Part shown: positions 44,518 through 55,872 of the stretch, piece after piece
Position numbering within the stretch: the first letter of the stretch is position 1
Layout: every line of letters starts with the position of its first letter
Source: Chthoniobacter flavus
GTDB lineage: Bacteria > Verrucomicrobiota > Verrucomicrobiia > Chthoniobacterales > JACTMZ01
NCBI GenBank assembly: GCA_945878135.1
Contig: CAMDUL010000013.1
Location: 1-64,000, forward strand
Direction of reading: 5' to 3'
Length of the DNA: 64,000 nucleotides
Notes under the pieces: generated by a model
What the model saw: the letters and a program-made list of their open reading frames with translations, nothing else
Database searches by the model: none
What the model was told of the DNA's origin: nothing
Position numbers and translations under genes: made by a program

Positions 44518-45555
44518 TTACTGAACCTTGATCGTGGTGATGAGTTCGTCGACCTTGGAGGCCTGTTCGCCGATGTCGGTGAAGAGTTCGGCCTTGGTCA
44601 CGTCAAACCCGGGCGGGTAGCTGGCCGGGTTGTTGAGCTGCTCGGCGCTGAGCAGTTTGCGGCCCTCCGCGTTCGGGTTGTAGTAGGGGAAGTCGTCGGA
44701 AATCATTTTGCTGATGTCCGGGCGGAGGATGAAGTTCATGAACGCCTCGGCCTTGTCCTTGTTCTGCGAGGTCTTCGGGATGGCGAGGTTGTCGACGAAC
44801 ATGTGGACGCCCTCGGCCGGCATGACCCACTGGAATTTGGGGTTTTCCGCGAAGAGGAGCGCGCCTTCGCCGCTCCAGACCACGCCGAGGTCGGTGTCCC
44901 CGTTGCTCATAGCCGTCTTCGGGCTGTCGGAGTCGTAGACTTTCACCTTGGAGAGCCAGTCCTTGAGCATCGGGGTGATGGTGGCGAGGTTCTGGTCGCT
45001 GACGTCATTGACCGGAATGCCCGCCGTGGCCAGGGCCCAGGAAACGATTTCGCGCGAGTCGTCGAGGACGACGATGCGGCCGGCGTGTTCGGGTTTGAAG
45101 ACGTCGCTGAAGCCGACGACGGGCGTGGTGACCGTCTCCGCGTTGTAGACGATGCCGACGAAGCCGGCCATCCACGGGATGGAGTATTTGTTGCCCGGAT
45201 CGAAGGGCATGTTGCGGAACTCGGGGGCGAGGTTCTTGAGGTTGGGGATCTTCTCCTGGTCGAGTTCCTGGAGCAGACCTTCCTTGGTCATGGCCTGGAT
45301 GGTGTATTCGCTCGGCTGGATGAGATCGTAAGCGCCTCCGCCGGCGAGGAGTTTGGCCAGCATTTCCTCGTTGGAGGCGTAATTCTCCACGGAGACTTTG
45401 ATGCCGGTTTCCTCGGTGAATTTGTCGATGACCGCCTGCGGGACGTATTCGGACCAGCAGAACAGTTTGAGGGTGTCGTCTTTTTTCCCGCAACCGGCGA
45501 GGAGCATGGCTCCGGCGCAGGCCGCGGCGATCAGTGTGTTTTGGTGTTTTTTCAT
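44518..45555 (-). CDS. potD: ABC transporter substrate-binding lipoprotein, PotD-like
   Basis: A 345-residue lipoprotein: the signal MKKHQNTLIAAACAGAMLLA ends in a GCGKK lipobox. LKLFCWSEYVPQAVIDKFTE is the characteristic PotD/PotF N-lobe start, with YDLIQPSEYTIQAMTKEGL and YSIPWMAGFVGIVYNAETV later. It binds the ligand in the periplasm and hands it to PotB/PotC. The start overlaps the potC stop by four bases. Ligand residues could not be assigned, so putrescine versus spermidine is open. Confidence 0.92.
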   Translation of the reverse strand: MKKHQNTLIAAACAGAMLLAGCGKKDDTLKLFCWSEYVPQAVIDKFTEETGIKVSVENYASNEEMLAKLLAGGGAYDLIQPSEYTIQAMTKEGLLQELDQEKIPNLKNLAPEFRNMPFDPGNKYSIPWMAGFVGIVYNAETVTTPVVGFSDVFKPEHAGRIVVLDDSREIVSWALATAGIPVNDVSDQNLATITPMLKDWLSKVKVYDSDSPKTAMSNGDTDLGVVWSGEGALLFAENPKFQWVMPAEGVHMFVDNLAIPKTSQNKDKAEAFMNFILRPDISKMISDDFPYYNPNAEGRKLLSAEQLNNPASYPPGFDVTKAELFTDIGEQASKVDELITTIKVQ

Positions 45556-46385
45556 GTGGTTTTTTTCCGGGTAAAGAATTGGCTGGCGATGACCAGCACG
45601 GCCGTGGCGGCGATGAAAAGCGTGCTCAGCGCGTTGAGTTGCGGGTTCAACCCCACGCGGACCATGCCGTAGACCTTGAGCGGGAGGGTTTGCGATTCGG
45701 AGCCGCTGGTGAAGATGGTGACGATGTATTCGTCGAAGGAAAGGGTGAAGGACATGAGCGCGCCGGCCACGATGGCGGGCATGAGGTAGGGCACGATGAC
45801 CAGCCAGAAGGCTTTGAACGGGGTGGCCCCGAGGTCCTGTGCCGCTTCCTCCAGCGACGGATCAAGGCCCTGCAACCGCGCCTGCACGCCGACGAGGACG
45901 AAGGGGAAACAGAACGTGGTATGGGCGATGATCAGCGTGGTGTAACCGAGGGGGATGCCGAGGTTGACGAAGAGCACGAGCAGGCTCACGCCCATGAGCA
46001 CCTCGGGCATGACCATGGGGATGAAAATGAGCAGTCCGAGGGTTTGTTGCGCGGGGAAACGGTAGCGGTAAAGCAGCCACGCTGCGGTCGTGCCGATGAA
46101 CACCGCGAGCACGGTGGAGGCGCCGGCCACGATGAGGCTGTTTTTGAAAGCGCGGAGCAGGACCTCGTTGCCGAGGAGAAGGCCATACCATTTGGTGGTG
46201 AAACCCGCCCAGTGGAGGTTGAGCTTCGAGTCGTTGAACGAATAGACGACGAGCAGGAGGATGGGGATGTAGAGGAACGCGAACACGGCGATCGTCCAGC
46301 CGCCGAAAAAGGCGCGCTGCACGGCCGGCCCGGGCGGAAGCCACCAGCGTTTTGCCGGTGGCACCGGGGCAAGAGCGTCCGTCAT
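45552..46385 (-). CDS. potC: ABC transporter permease, PotC-like
   Basis: A 277-residue permease: FGGWTIAVFAFLYIPILLLV is the first helix; YSFNDSKLNLHWAGFTTKWY is the PotC-type loop; PSLEEAAQDLGATPFKAFW is the EAA loop for ATPase contact. An AAAGGG sits eight bases before the ATG at 46385, so this start was preferred to a GTG six bases upstream. It is the first gene of the transporter run; folD lies upstream on the same strand and no potA is seen. Confidence 0.9.
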   Translation of the reverse strand: MTDALAPVPPAKRWWLPPGPAVQRAFFGGWTIAVFAFLYIPILLLVVYSFNDSKLNLHWAGFTTKWYGLLLGNEVLLRAFKNSLIVAGASTVLAVFIGTTAAWLLYRYRFPAQQTLGLLIFIPMVMPEVLMGVSLLVLFVNLGIPLGYTTLIIAHTTFCFPFVLVGVQARLQGLDPSLEEAAQDLGATPFKAFWLVIVPYLMPAIVAGALMSFTLSFDEYIVTIFTSGSESQTLPLKVYGMVRVGLNPQLNALSTLFIAATAVLVIASQFFTRKKTT

Positions 46386-46438
46386 CGCCACGCCCTTTCA
46401 ATGGGCCCGCGGGACGGGTGTGGCCAGCATAAAATGCC

Positions 46439-47320
46439 TCAGCATTTACCCGTAATCCGCCGGCAGGCGCGCACCGTGTTGCCCATGAGCATGGCGATGG
46501 TCATCGGCCCGACCCCGCCCGGCACCGGCGTGATGGCGCGGCATTTGGGCGCGACGGCGTCGAAATCGACATCGCCGACCAGCCGGTAGCCGCGCGGGGC
46601 GGACGGATCGTCGACGCGGTTGATGCCGACGTCGATGACCACCGCGCCCTCGCGCACGTGGCCGGCGCCGAGGAAGTTGGGACGGCCGAGCGCCGCGACG
46701 AGGATGTCCGCCTCGCGGCAGACCGCGGCAAGGTCCGCGGTGCGCGAGTGGGCCACGGTGACGGTGGCGTCCGTGCCTTTGCGCAGCAGCAGGAGAGCCA
46801 TCGGTTTGCCCACGATGAGGCTGCGTCCGACAACGACGGCGCGCGCTCCGGCCGTGGCGATGTCGTGGGCGCGCAGTAGTTCGAGGCAGCCGAGCGGGGT
46901 GCAGGGCACCATGGCCGAGGGATCTTCCATGGCCAGCGCGGCGACATTGAGCGGATGGAATCCGTCGACGTCCTTGCGCGGGTCGATGGCGCGCACGATG
47001 GCGGCCTCGTCGATGTGCGGCGGAGGCGGCGATTGCACGAGGATGCCGTGGATGGCGGGGTCGGCGTTGAGTTCGGCGATGAGGCGCAGCACTTCGTCCT
47101 GCGGGGTGTCGGCGGGCAACTCGATTTTGCGCGAATGCATGCCGAGTTCGCGGCAGGTCTTGTCCTTCGACCGCACGTAAGCCAGCGAGGCGGGATTTTC
47201 GCCGATCAGCACGACCGCGAGGCCGGGGGTGACGCCGGCCACGCGCAACGCGGCGATGTCCGCCGCGGTCTCGGCGAGGCAGCGGGCGGCGGTTTGTTTT
47301 CCGTCGATGATGGCGGGCAT
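46439..47320 (-). CDS. folD: Bifunctional methylenetetrahydrofolate dehydrogenase/cyclohydrolase
   Basis: A 293-residue one-carbon enzyme. [15 protein letters not shown] holds the catalytic lysine; [33 protein letters not shown] and [20 protein letters not shown] (NADP site) are typical; [19 protein letters not shown] closes the protein. It supplies formyl-THF for purine synthesis (purH lies at 51973) and initiator tRNA. It lies ten bases downstream of the acyltransferase-like gene. Confidence 0.95.
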   Translation of the reverse strand: MPAIIDGKQTAARCLAETAADIAALRVAGVTPGLAVVLIGENPASLAYVRSKDKTCRELGMHSRKIELPADTPQDEVLRLIAELNADPAIHGILVQSPPPPHIDEAAIVRAIDPRKDVDGFHPLNVAALAMEDPSAMVPCTPLGCLELLRAHDIATAGARAVVVGRSLIVGKPMALLLLRKGTDATVTVAHSRTADLAAVCREADILVAALGRPNFLGAGHVREGAVVIDVGINRVDDPSAPRGYRLVGDVDFDAVAPKCRAITPVPGGVGPMTIAMLMGNTVRACRRITGKC

Positions 47321-47329
47321 GACGGCAGA

Positions 47330-47986
47330 CTAATCGGCCTCGGCGCGCAAAACCGATTCCATTTTTCGCTGTTCCGCCTCGAATTCCGCGCCCTTCGCAC
47401 CGGACGGAACGCTTTCCGGCCGGCCGAGGGTGACGTCGATCCGCGAGAAGGGGAGCGGGATGGCGAAACGGTCCCAGGTTTCGAGTCGCAGCGCGCGGCC
47501 GAAGCGCGCATGGCAGGGGATAACCGGGATATCCGCTTTCTGCGCGAGGTAGACCAGCCCGGAGCCGAGTTCATAGCGCGGTCCGCGCGGACCGTCGGGC
47601 GTGATGGCGATGTCGTGACCCGCGGCCACGCGGTCGAGCAGTTCGCGCATGGCGGTGGCCCCGCGGCGGGAACTGGATCCGCGCACCGAGCCCATCCCGA
47701 GATGACGGGCGACCAGGCCGAGCCACATGCCGTCCTTGCTCGCGCTGGTCAGCACGAGCACGCCGCGCCGTCCCGGCGGATAGACGCGCAGGAATGCGGC
47801 GGTGATGGCGAGGATGCGGTTGTGCCAGAAGGCGTAGATCACAGGGTGCGGCGGCGGGGCGGAGAGATGGCCGTGCGGGTCGTGGACGCGGATCCGCAGC
47901 GTGGCGAAGAGCAGACGCATGAGCCCGGCCCCGGCGAACGCGGCCGCGCGCTGGGGGGCGGTGGGGCGGACGGGGTTGCTCTGCAT
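47330..47986 (-). CDS. Lysophospholipid acyltransferase-like protein (DUF374)
   Basis: A 218-residue DUF374-type acyltransferase. The segment PVIYAFWHNRILAITAAFLR has the histidine of the acyltransferase motif; LVLTSASKDGMWLGLVARHL, VRGSSSRRGATAMRELLDRV and DIAITPDGPRGPRYELGSGL are characteristic. DUF374 proteins are thought to acylate lipid A or Kdo-lipid precursors. The ATG at 47986 was chosen over an upstream frame start. It precedes folD on the same strand. Confidence 0.87.
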   Translation of the reverse strand: MQSNPVRPTAPQRAAAFAGAGLMRLLFATLRIRVHDPHGHLSAPPPHPVIYAFWHNRILAITAAFLRVYPPGRRGVLVLTSASKDGMWLGLVARHLGMGSVRGSSSRRGATAMRELLDRVAAGHDIAITPDGPRGPRYELGSGLVYLAQKADIPVIPCHARFGRALRLETWDRFAIPLPFSRIDVTLGRPESVPSGAKGAEFEAEQRKMESVLRAEAD

Positions 47987-48081
47987 GGCGGGCGCGAGGT
48001 TGGCAAACCGCGCGCGGCGCGCCAAGCGTCCAGTCCGGCGTTGATTTTCCGGACGCGGCGGGGATATTTGAACGCTCGCCC

Positions 48082-49383
48082 ATGGATTCCCCCGAAAAGA
48101 CGACGCTGCTCGACAAGCTGGTCGACAAGTTCAACAACTCGCGGTTCTTCACGATCTCGTTCGTGCTGCACGTCCTGTTGATCGTCATTTTCGGCGGCAC
48201 CGTACTCTTCGAGGCGATGCAGGAACCGCCGGATTTCGAGGGCGGGGAGGGCGGCTTTCTGGCCGGAGGCGAAGAAACGGCGCCCCCGCCGAGCGCCGCG
48301 CAGGTGCAACCGCAGGAGACCACCTTCACCGTGACCACACCCACGGTGCAAAACACGACGGTCGCGGCCATCACCACCACGGGCCAGAACCCGCTCAATT
48401 TCTCGATGGACGCCATCATCACGCCGTCGTCCGTGATCAAACCCTCGGCCACCGCGGCGGTGGCCGCCGCGCCCGCCGCCGCGGCCGGCGCCGCGGGCAT
48501 GAGTGCGGAAGTCGCGGGTCAGATCGCGGGGTTCACCGGCGGTTGGGGCAAAGGCTCGGGCAGCGGGACGGGCACGCGTCAGCGGGAATTCGAATTCACC
48601 GCTTTCATCGCCAAATACGCCGGCGGCAACTGGGACTCGGTCTTCCGCGTGGTCGACGGCGTGCCGCAGGGGGCGTTGCCGAATTTGCTCGAGTTCATGA
48701 GCAAGGAGTCGCGCGACAAGATCAAGACGAACTACAACAAGGTCGAGCCGGTCGCGCTGGACAGCGACAAGCTGTTCGCGGCCAAACCGCCTTTCATTTT
48801 CTTCACCGGCTCGCGCGATTTCGTGCTGACCGAGAAGGAGGTGGCCAACCTGCAGAAATACGTGCGTCTCGGCGGGGCCATCTGGGGCGACAGCTCGGTG
48901 CCGGGCCGCGGCTCGCGTTTCGACATCGCCTTCCGCCGCGAGATGAGGCGGGTCATGCCCGACAAGGACAAGGATTTCGAGCCCCTCGCGGCCAACGACC
49001 GGATGTTCCGCGCAACGCCCTATTTCGCGGAGGTCAAACAACAGCCGTCGGGGCTCAACTACTACGAGGAGCCGGTCTATGTGATGCGTTACTTCGGGGA
49101 AATCGCCATCATCTACACGGCCAACGACTACGGGGACATGTGGCAGTTCGGGATCAAACAAAAGGGGCCGCGCGAGTGGGAGATCAACAACGACCGCAAC
49201 GCGCGCGGTGAGCGGGTCGCCTTGGACTGGGACCTGTACATCAACAGCGGCCTGTACATCCACAACACCGATCCGCGTCCGCCGGTCCAGAGCCTGCTCG
49301 ACACCTACAAGTTCGGCACCAACATGGTCATCCACCTGCTGACGCGCTGGGAGGACAAGCTGCGCAGCGCGCCGCGGTTGTAA
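48082..49383 (+). CDS. DUF4159 domain membrane protein
   Basis: A 433-residue protein with one N-terminal membrane helix (FFTISFVLHVLLIVIFGGTV) of TonB-like layout, a Pro/Thr/Ala-rich linker to about residue 165, and a C-terminal DUF4159 domain: FEFTAFIAKYAGGNWDSVFR, FIFFTGSRDFVLTEKEVANL, YVRLGGAIWGDSSVPGRGSR, then YEEPVYVMRYFGEIAIIYTA. DUF4159 domains resemble glutamine-amidotransferase-like or gliding-associated proteins; the function is unknown. It stands alone, divergent from the acyltransferase and convergent with upp. Confidence 0.85.
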   Translation: MDSPEKTTLLDKLVDKFNNSRFFTISFVLHVLLIVIFGGTVLFEAMQEPPDFEGGEGGFLAGGEETAPPPSAAQVQPQETTFTVTTPTVQNTTVAAITTTGQNPLNFSMDAIITPSSVIKPSATAAVAAAPAAAAGAAGMSAEVAGQIAGFTGGWGKGSGSGTGTRQREFEFTAFIAKYAGGNWDSVFRVVDGVPQGALPNLLEFMSKESRDKIKTNYNKVEPVALDSDKLFAAKPPFIFFTGSRDFVLTEKEVANLQKYVRLGGAIWGDSSVPGRGSRFDIAFRREMRRVMPDKDKDFEPLAANDRMFRATPYFAEVKQQPSGLNYYEEPVYVMRYFGEIAIIYTANDYGDMWQFGIKQKGPREWEINNDRNARGERVALDWDLYINSGLYIHNTDPRPPVQSLLDTYKFGTNMVIHLLTRWEDKLRSAPRL

Positions 49384-49393
49384 GGGCGGCGCC

Positions 49394-50047
49394 TCAGGTC
49401 CCGAAAATCCGGTCGCCCGCGTCGCCCAGACCCGGCGTGATGTAGCCCCTTTCGTCGAGTTCGTCGTCGAGGGCGGCCCCGAAGATTGTCATATCCGGAT
49501 GTGCGGCGCGCAGACGCGCGACACCCGGCCGCGAGGCCACGATGCAGGCGCAGGTCATTTTCGGGATGCCTTCCTTTTTCAGACGCTCCGCCGCCGCGGC
49601 CAGGCTGTTGCCGGTGGCCAGCATGGGGTCGAGGAGGAGGACTTGAGCGTGGCCCGCGCCGGGCGGCAAACGGAAGTAGTAGCTCACCGGTTCGAGGGTT
49701 TCCTCGTTGCGGAACATGCCGATATGCCCGACCGCGGCGGCGGGGAACATGCGCAGGACGCCGTCGGCCATGGCCAGACCGGCGCGCAGGACGGGGACGA
49801 GCACGAGCGGGCGGGCGGCGCGCGCGCCCGGCGCGGGACCGAGCGGGGTTTGCACGGTGGCCGGCACGGTCTCGAAATCGCGCAGCGCCTCGTAGGCGAC
49901 AAGTTGCGAGAGTTCCTGCAGGAGACGCCGGAACTCGGGTGGCGGCGTGTCTTGGTCGCGCAGGGCGGACACTTTCAGGTCGGCCAGCGGATGCCGCACG
50001 AGGTGGAAACCGGGCAGGGCTTGTTCGGTCACGGCTCCCGGAAGCAT
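49394..50047 (-). CDS. upp: Uracil phosphoribosyltransferase
   Basis: A 217-residue salvage enzyme making UMP from uracil and PRPP. LVLVPVLRAGLAMADGVLRM, the PRPP loop VLLLDPMLATGNSLAAAAER, and the C-terminal uracil-binding GYITPGLGDAGDRIFGT are all present. MLPGAVTEQALPGFHLVRHP begins the family core. With pyrR and the pyr operon it completes pyrimidine supply in this window. Converges on the DUF4159 gene, ten bases apart. Confidence 0.94.
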   Translation of the reverse strand: MLPGAVTEQALPGFHLVRHPLADLKVSALRDQDTPPPEFRRLLQELSQLVAYEALRDFETVPATVQTPLGPAPGARAARPLVLVPVLRAGLAMADGVLRMFPAAAVGHIGMFRNEETLEPVSYYFRLPPGAGHAQVLLLDPMLATGNSLAAAAERLKKEGIPKMTCACIVASRPGVARLRAAHPDMTIFGAALDDELDERGYITPGLGDAGDRIFGT

Positions 50048-50161
50048 GCGCGCGGGGCGCCCGGCGCGTCAATCCCCGGCGCACGCGGGATTTGCCGCCG
50101 CGCGGTTTGCTGTTAGCCTGCCCGTCCGGAGCGGAAGGTGCCGCGCCGGTTTACCTTACTT

Positions 50162-51972
50162 ATGTCCAAGCCGCGCAAAACTCGGGGTGAGAGGTTCGGG
50201 GCGCAGTGGCGTCCCTACGCCGAGCTGCTCGCCTATCTCCATCCCTACCGCCGCCGTTTCGCCATCGGGGTGGCCATGGGCGTGCTTTACGCGCTGCTCA
50301 ACGGGTCGATTCCGATCATCGTGAAATACGTCGGCGACCGGGTTTTCCCCGGCGGGGCCGACCAGGAGGCGATCCACGCCGCTGCGGTATCGGGCGGCGG
50401 CGGGCGGGTCGACGGCGTCCTGTTGGCCTGCCTGCTCGTCCCGGTGGTCATGATTTTGCGGGGATTTTTTTCCTACCTCAACGCCTACCAGATGTCCTGG
50501 GTCAGCCTGCGCGTGCTCAACGACATCCGGAGCAAACTTTTCGGCAGCATCGTCTCCCAGAGCATGGAATTTTTCGACCAGGCCCGCACGGGGCGCCTTA
50601 TGTCGCGGGTCATGAACGACACCAAAGTCGCGCAGAGCACGCTGTCGCAGTTGAGCGTCAATCTTTTCAAACAGCCCATCGCCCTGGTCACCGGCATGGC
50701 GGCCGTGCTCTACATCGACTGGAAGTTCAGTCTGATCACCCTCGTGCTCTTCCCGATCTGCATCATTCCGGTGGCCATCTACGGCCGCAAGGTGCGCAAG
50801 GCGGGCAAGGCCGAAGAGCAGCTGGCCGGCGAAATGAATGTCATACTGCAGGAAACCTTCTCCGGCATCCGCGTGATCAAGTCGTTCGCCCGGGAGAAGC
50901 TCATGACCGGACTGTTCGAGAACGCGACGCTGCGCCAGTTCCGCAATTCCTTGCGCGTCAAGAAGAGCACCGAAATCACCACGCCGCTGGTCGAGATCGT
51001 CGCCGCGGTCGGCGTGGGGATCGCGCTCTTCTATGTTTATCTCGCGGAGCTGAGCGCCGCGAAATTCCTCGCCCTCATGGCGGGAATTTTCCTGCTCTAC
51101 GAACCGGTCAAGGCCCTGAGCCGCATCCACCTCCAGTTGCAGAAATGCCTGGCCGCGACGACGAGCATTTTCGAACTCATGCGGCGTCCGCGCACGGTCA
51201 CCGAGGCTGATGACGCCGTGGCGCTGCCCGCCTGCCGCGGCGAGATCGTGCTGGAAGAAGTCGGCTTTTCCTATGGTCCGCACGCGCCGGCCCTGCGCGG
51301 GGTCGGTCTGCGGGTTGACCCCGGACAACGAGTGGCCTTGGTCGGGCCCAGCGGCGCGGGCAAGAGCACGATCCTTTCGCTCATCCTCCGCTTTTACGAT
51401 CCGCAGCAGGGCACGGTCCGTCTCGACGGACACGACATCCGCACGCTGCAGATCGAATCGCTGCGCAGCCACATCGGCATCGTCACGCAGGACACCTTCC
51501 TTTTCCACGACACCATCTTCAACAACATCCGTTTCGGACGTCCGGACGCCACCAGGGAGGAAGTGGAGGAAGCCGCGCGCCAAGCGTATGCGTATGAATT
51601 CATCCTCGCGCAACCGCAAGGCTTCGACTCCGTGGTGGGCGACAAAGGGTGTCTGCTTTCCGGCGGCCAGCAGCAGCGGTTGTCCATCGCGCGCGCGTTG
51701 CTCAAAAACGCGCCCATCCTCCTGCTCGACGAAGCCACGTCGGCCCTCGACTCCGAGAGCGAGCGGATGATCCAGTCGGCCCTGGAGAAGCTGGCCACCG
51801 GCAAGACCGTGGTGGCCATCGCGCACCGCCTGTCCACCGTGCTCACCGCGGACCTCATTGCCGTGATGAGCGGCGGCAGGGTCGTGGCCACCGGCACGCA
51901 TGCCGAGTTGCTCCGGACCTCGGACGACTACCGCACGCTTTACGAAATGCAATTCCACCATCCCGCCGCCGC

Positions 51973-51976
<4 letters not shown>
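50162..51976 (+). CDS. ABC exporter, MsbA/lipid-flippase type (fused permease-ATPase)
   Basis: A 604-residue half-transporter. The N-terminal membrane domain has about six helices ([20 protein letters not shown] and following), the C-terminal ATPase has Walker [17 protein letters not shown], signature [17 protein letters not shown] and Walker [19 protein letters not shown], and the H-loop [10 protein letters not shown]. It resembles MsbA-like lipid A exporters but multidrug or peptide substrates are possible. The purH ATG overlaps its stop by four bases. The ATG at 50162 was preferred to 50138. Confidence 0.92.
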
Positions 51977-53493
<1,517 letters not shown>

Positions 53494-53535
53494 TTCCTCC
53501 GCACCGGTGCCGACCATGCGCTACTGTCTCCGTCC

Positions 53536-55160
<1,625 letters not shown>

Positions 55161-55164
<4 letters not shown>

Positions 55165-55475
55165 ACATCCAGAAAATGATGAAAGAGGCGCAGAAAATGC
55201 AGGAGCGCCTGGCCAAAGCGCAGAACGACCTCGCCGAGCAGACGATCGACGTCTCGTCCGGCGGCGGCAAAGTGAACATCAGCGTCAGCGGGGCGGGGGA
55301 CATCACCGCGATCAGGATCGCGCCCGAAGTGGTCGACCCGCAGGACGTCGAAATGCTCGAGGACCTCGTCCTCTCCGCCGTGCGCGAAGCCCAGGACGCC
55401 GCCCGCAAACTCCAGTCCGACACCATGGGCCAAGTCGCCGGCGGACTCGGAGGATTGCCCGGCCTCGGGATTTGA
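55161..55475 (+). CDS. ybaB: YbaB/EbfC family nucleoid-associated protein
   Basis: A 104-residue DNA-binding protein: MNIQKMMKEAQKMQERLAKA, then VSVSGAGDITAIRIAPEVVD-like ISVSGAGDITAIRIAPEVVD, and LEDLVLSAVREAQDAARKLQ. Family proteins form dimers that bind DNA broadly. It is coupled to dnaX by a four-base overlap, the usual genomic partner. No recR follows. Confidence 0.95.
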
Positions 55476-55494
55476 GGCCGACGCGCGCGCCGGC

Positions 55495-55521
55495 TGTGAC
55501 GAGTGATTTGTGACGAGTGAC
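55495..55521. repeat. Second copy of TGTGACGAGTGA direct repeats
   Basis: TGTGACGAGTGA at 55495-55506 and again from 55509, continuing ACGAGT. The same motif pairs occur near dnaK (845-876). Both copies are in intergenic DNA just past a gene. The stretch between ybaB and the tRNA at 55616 holds nothing else recognisable. Confidence 0.42.
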
Positions 55522-55615
55522 GAGTTCCTGTGGCCCCTTGCTTTCAGCACGCGAGACTTTCGGGCATGATTGATTGCCCGTTTCCGGTTCCTGCGTTAAG
55601 GTTTCTGTCTTCTGC

Positions 55616-55687
55616 GCCGGTATAGCTCAGTGGTAGAGCACCCGATTTGTAATCGGGCGGTCGTCGGTTCGAGCCCGACTGCCGGCT
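55616..55687 (+). tRNA. tRNA-Thr (anticodon TGT)
   Basis: Cloverleaf with acceptor GCCGGTA pairing TGCCGGC, anticodon stem CCCGA/TCGGG enclosing TTTGTAA (anticodon TGT, reads ACA), and T-arm containing GGTTCGAGCCC. CCA is not encoded (the gene is followed by CCC). The 185 bases between it and the repeat-protein gene hold no gene that could be recognised. Confidence 0.96.
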
Positions 55688-55872
55688 CCCATGGCTCGCC
55701 TGCCGGCGCCGAGCTCAGCAGGCTGGCGTGATGGCCCTGACCGCCGGCAGTCTGGTGTGGACGAGGCTCTGCATCCCTCTGGTCATCAGCAACAACCATC
55801 GGAAAGCGCGTATCGCGACTGATTATTGATTGGCAACGCGATGCTCGCGGGGTTTACTGGCGGCAGTTCCCA

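Noticed and set aside
43548..45672. Long plus-strand frame through the pot genes
   Set aside because: Antisense to three recognisable ABC transporter genes.
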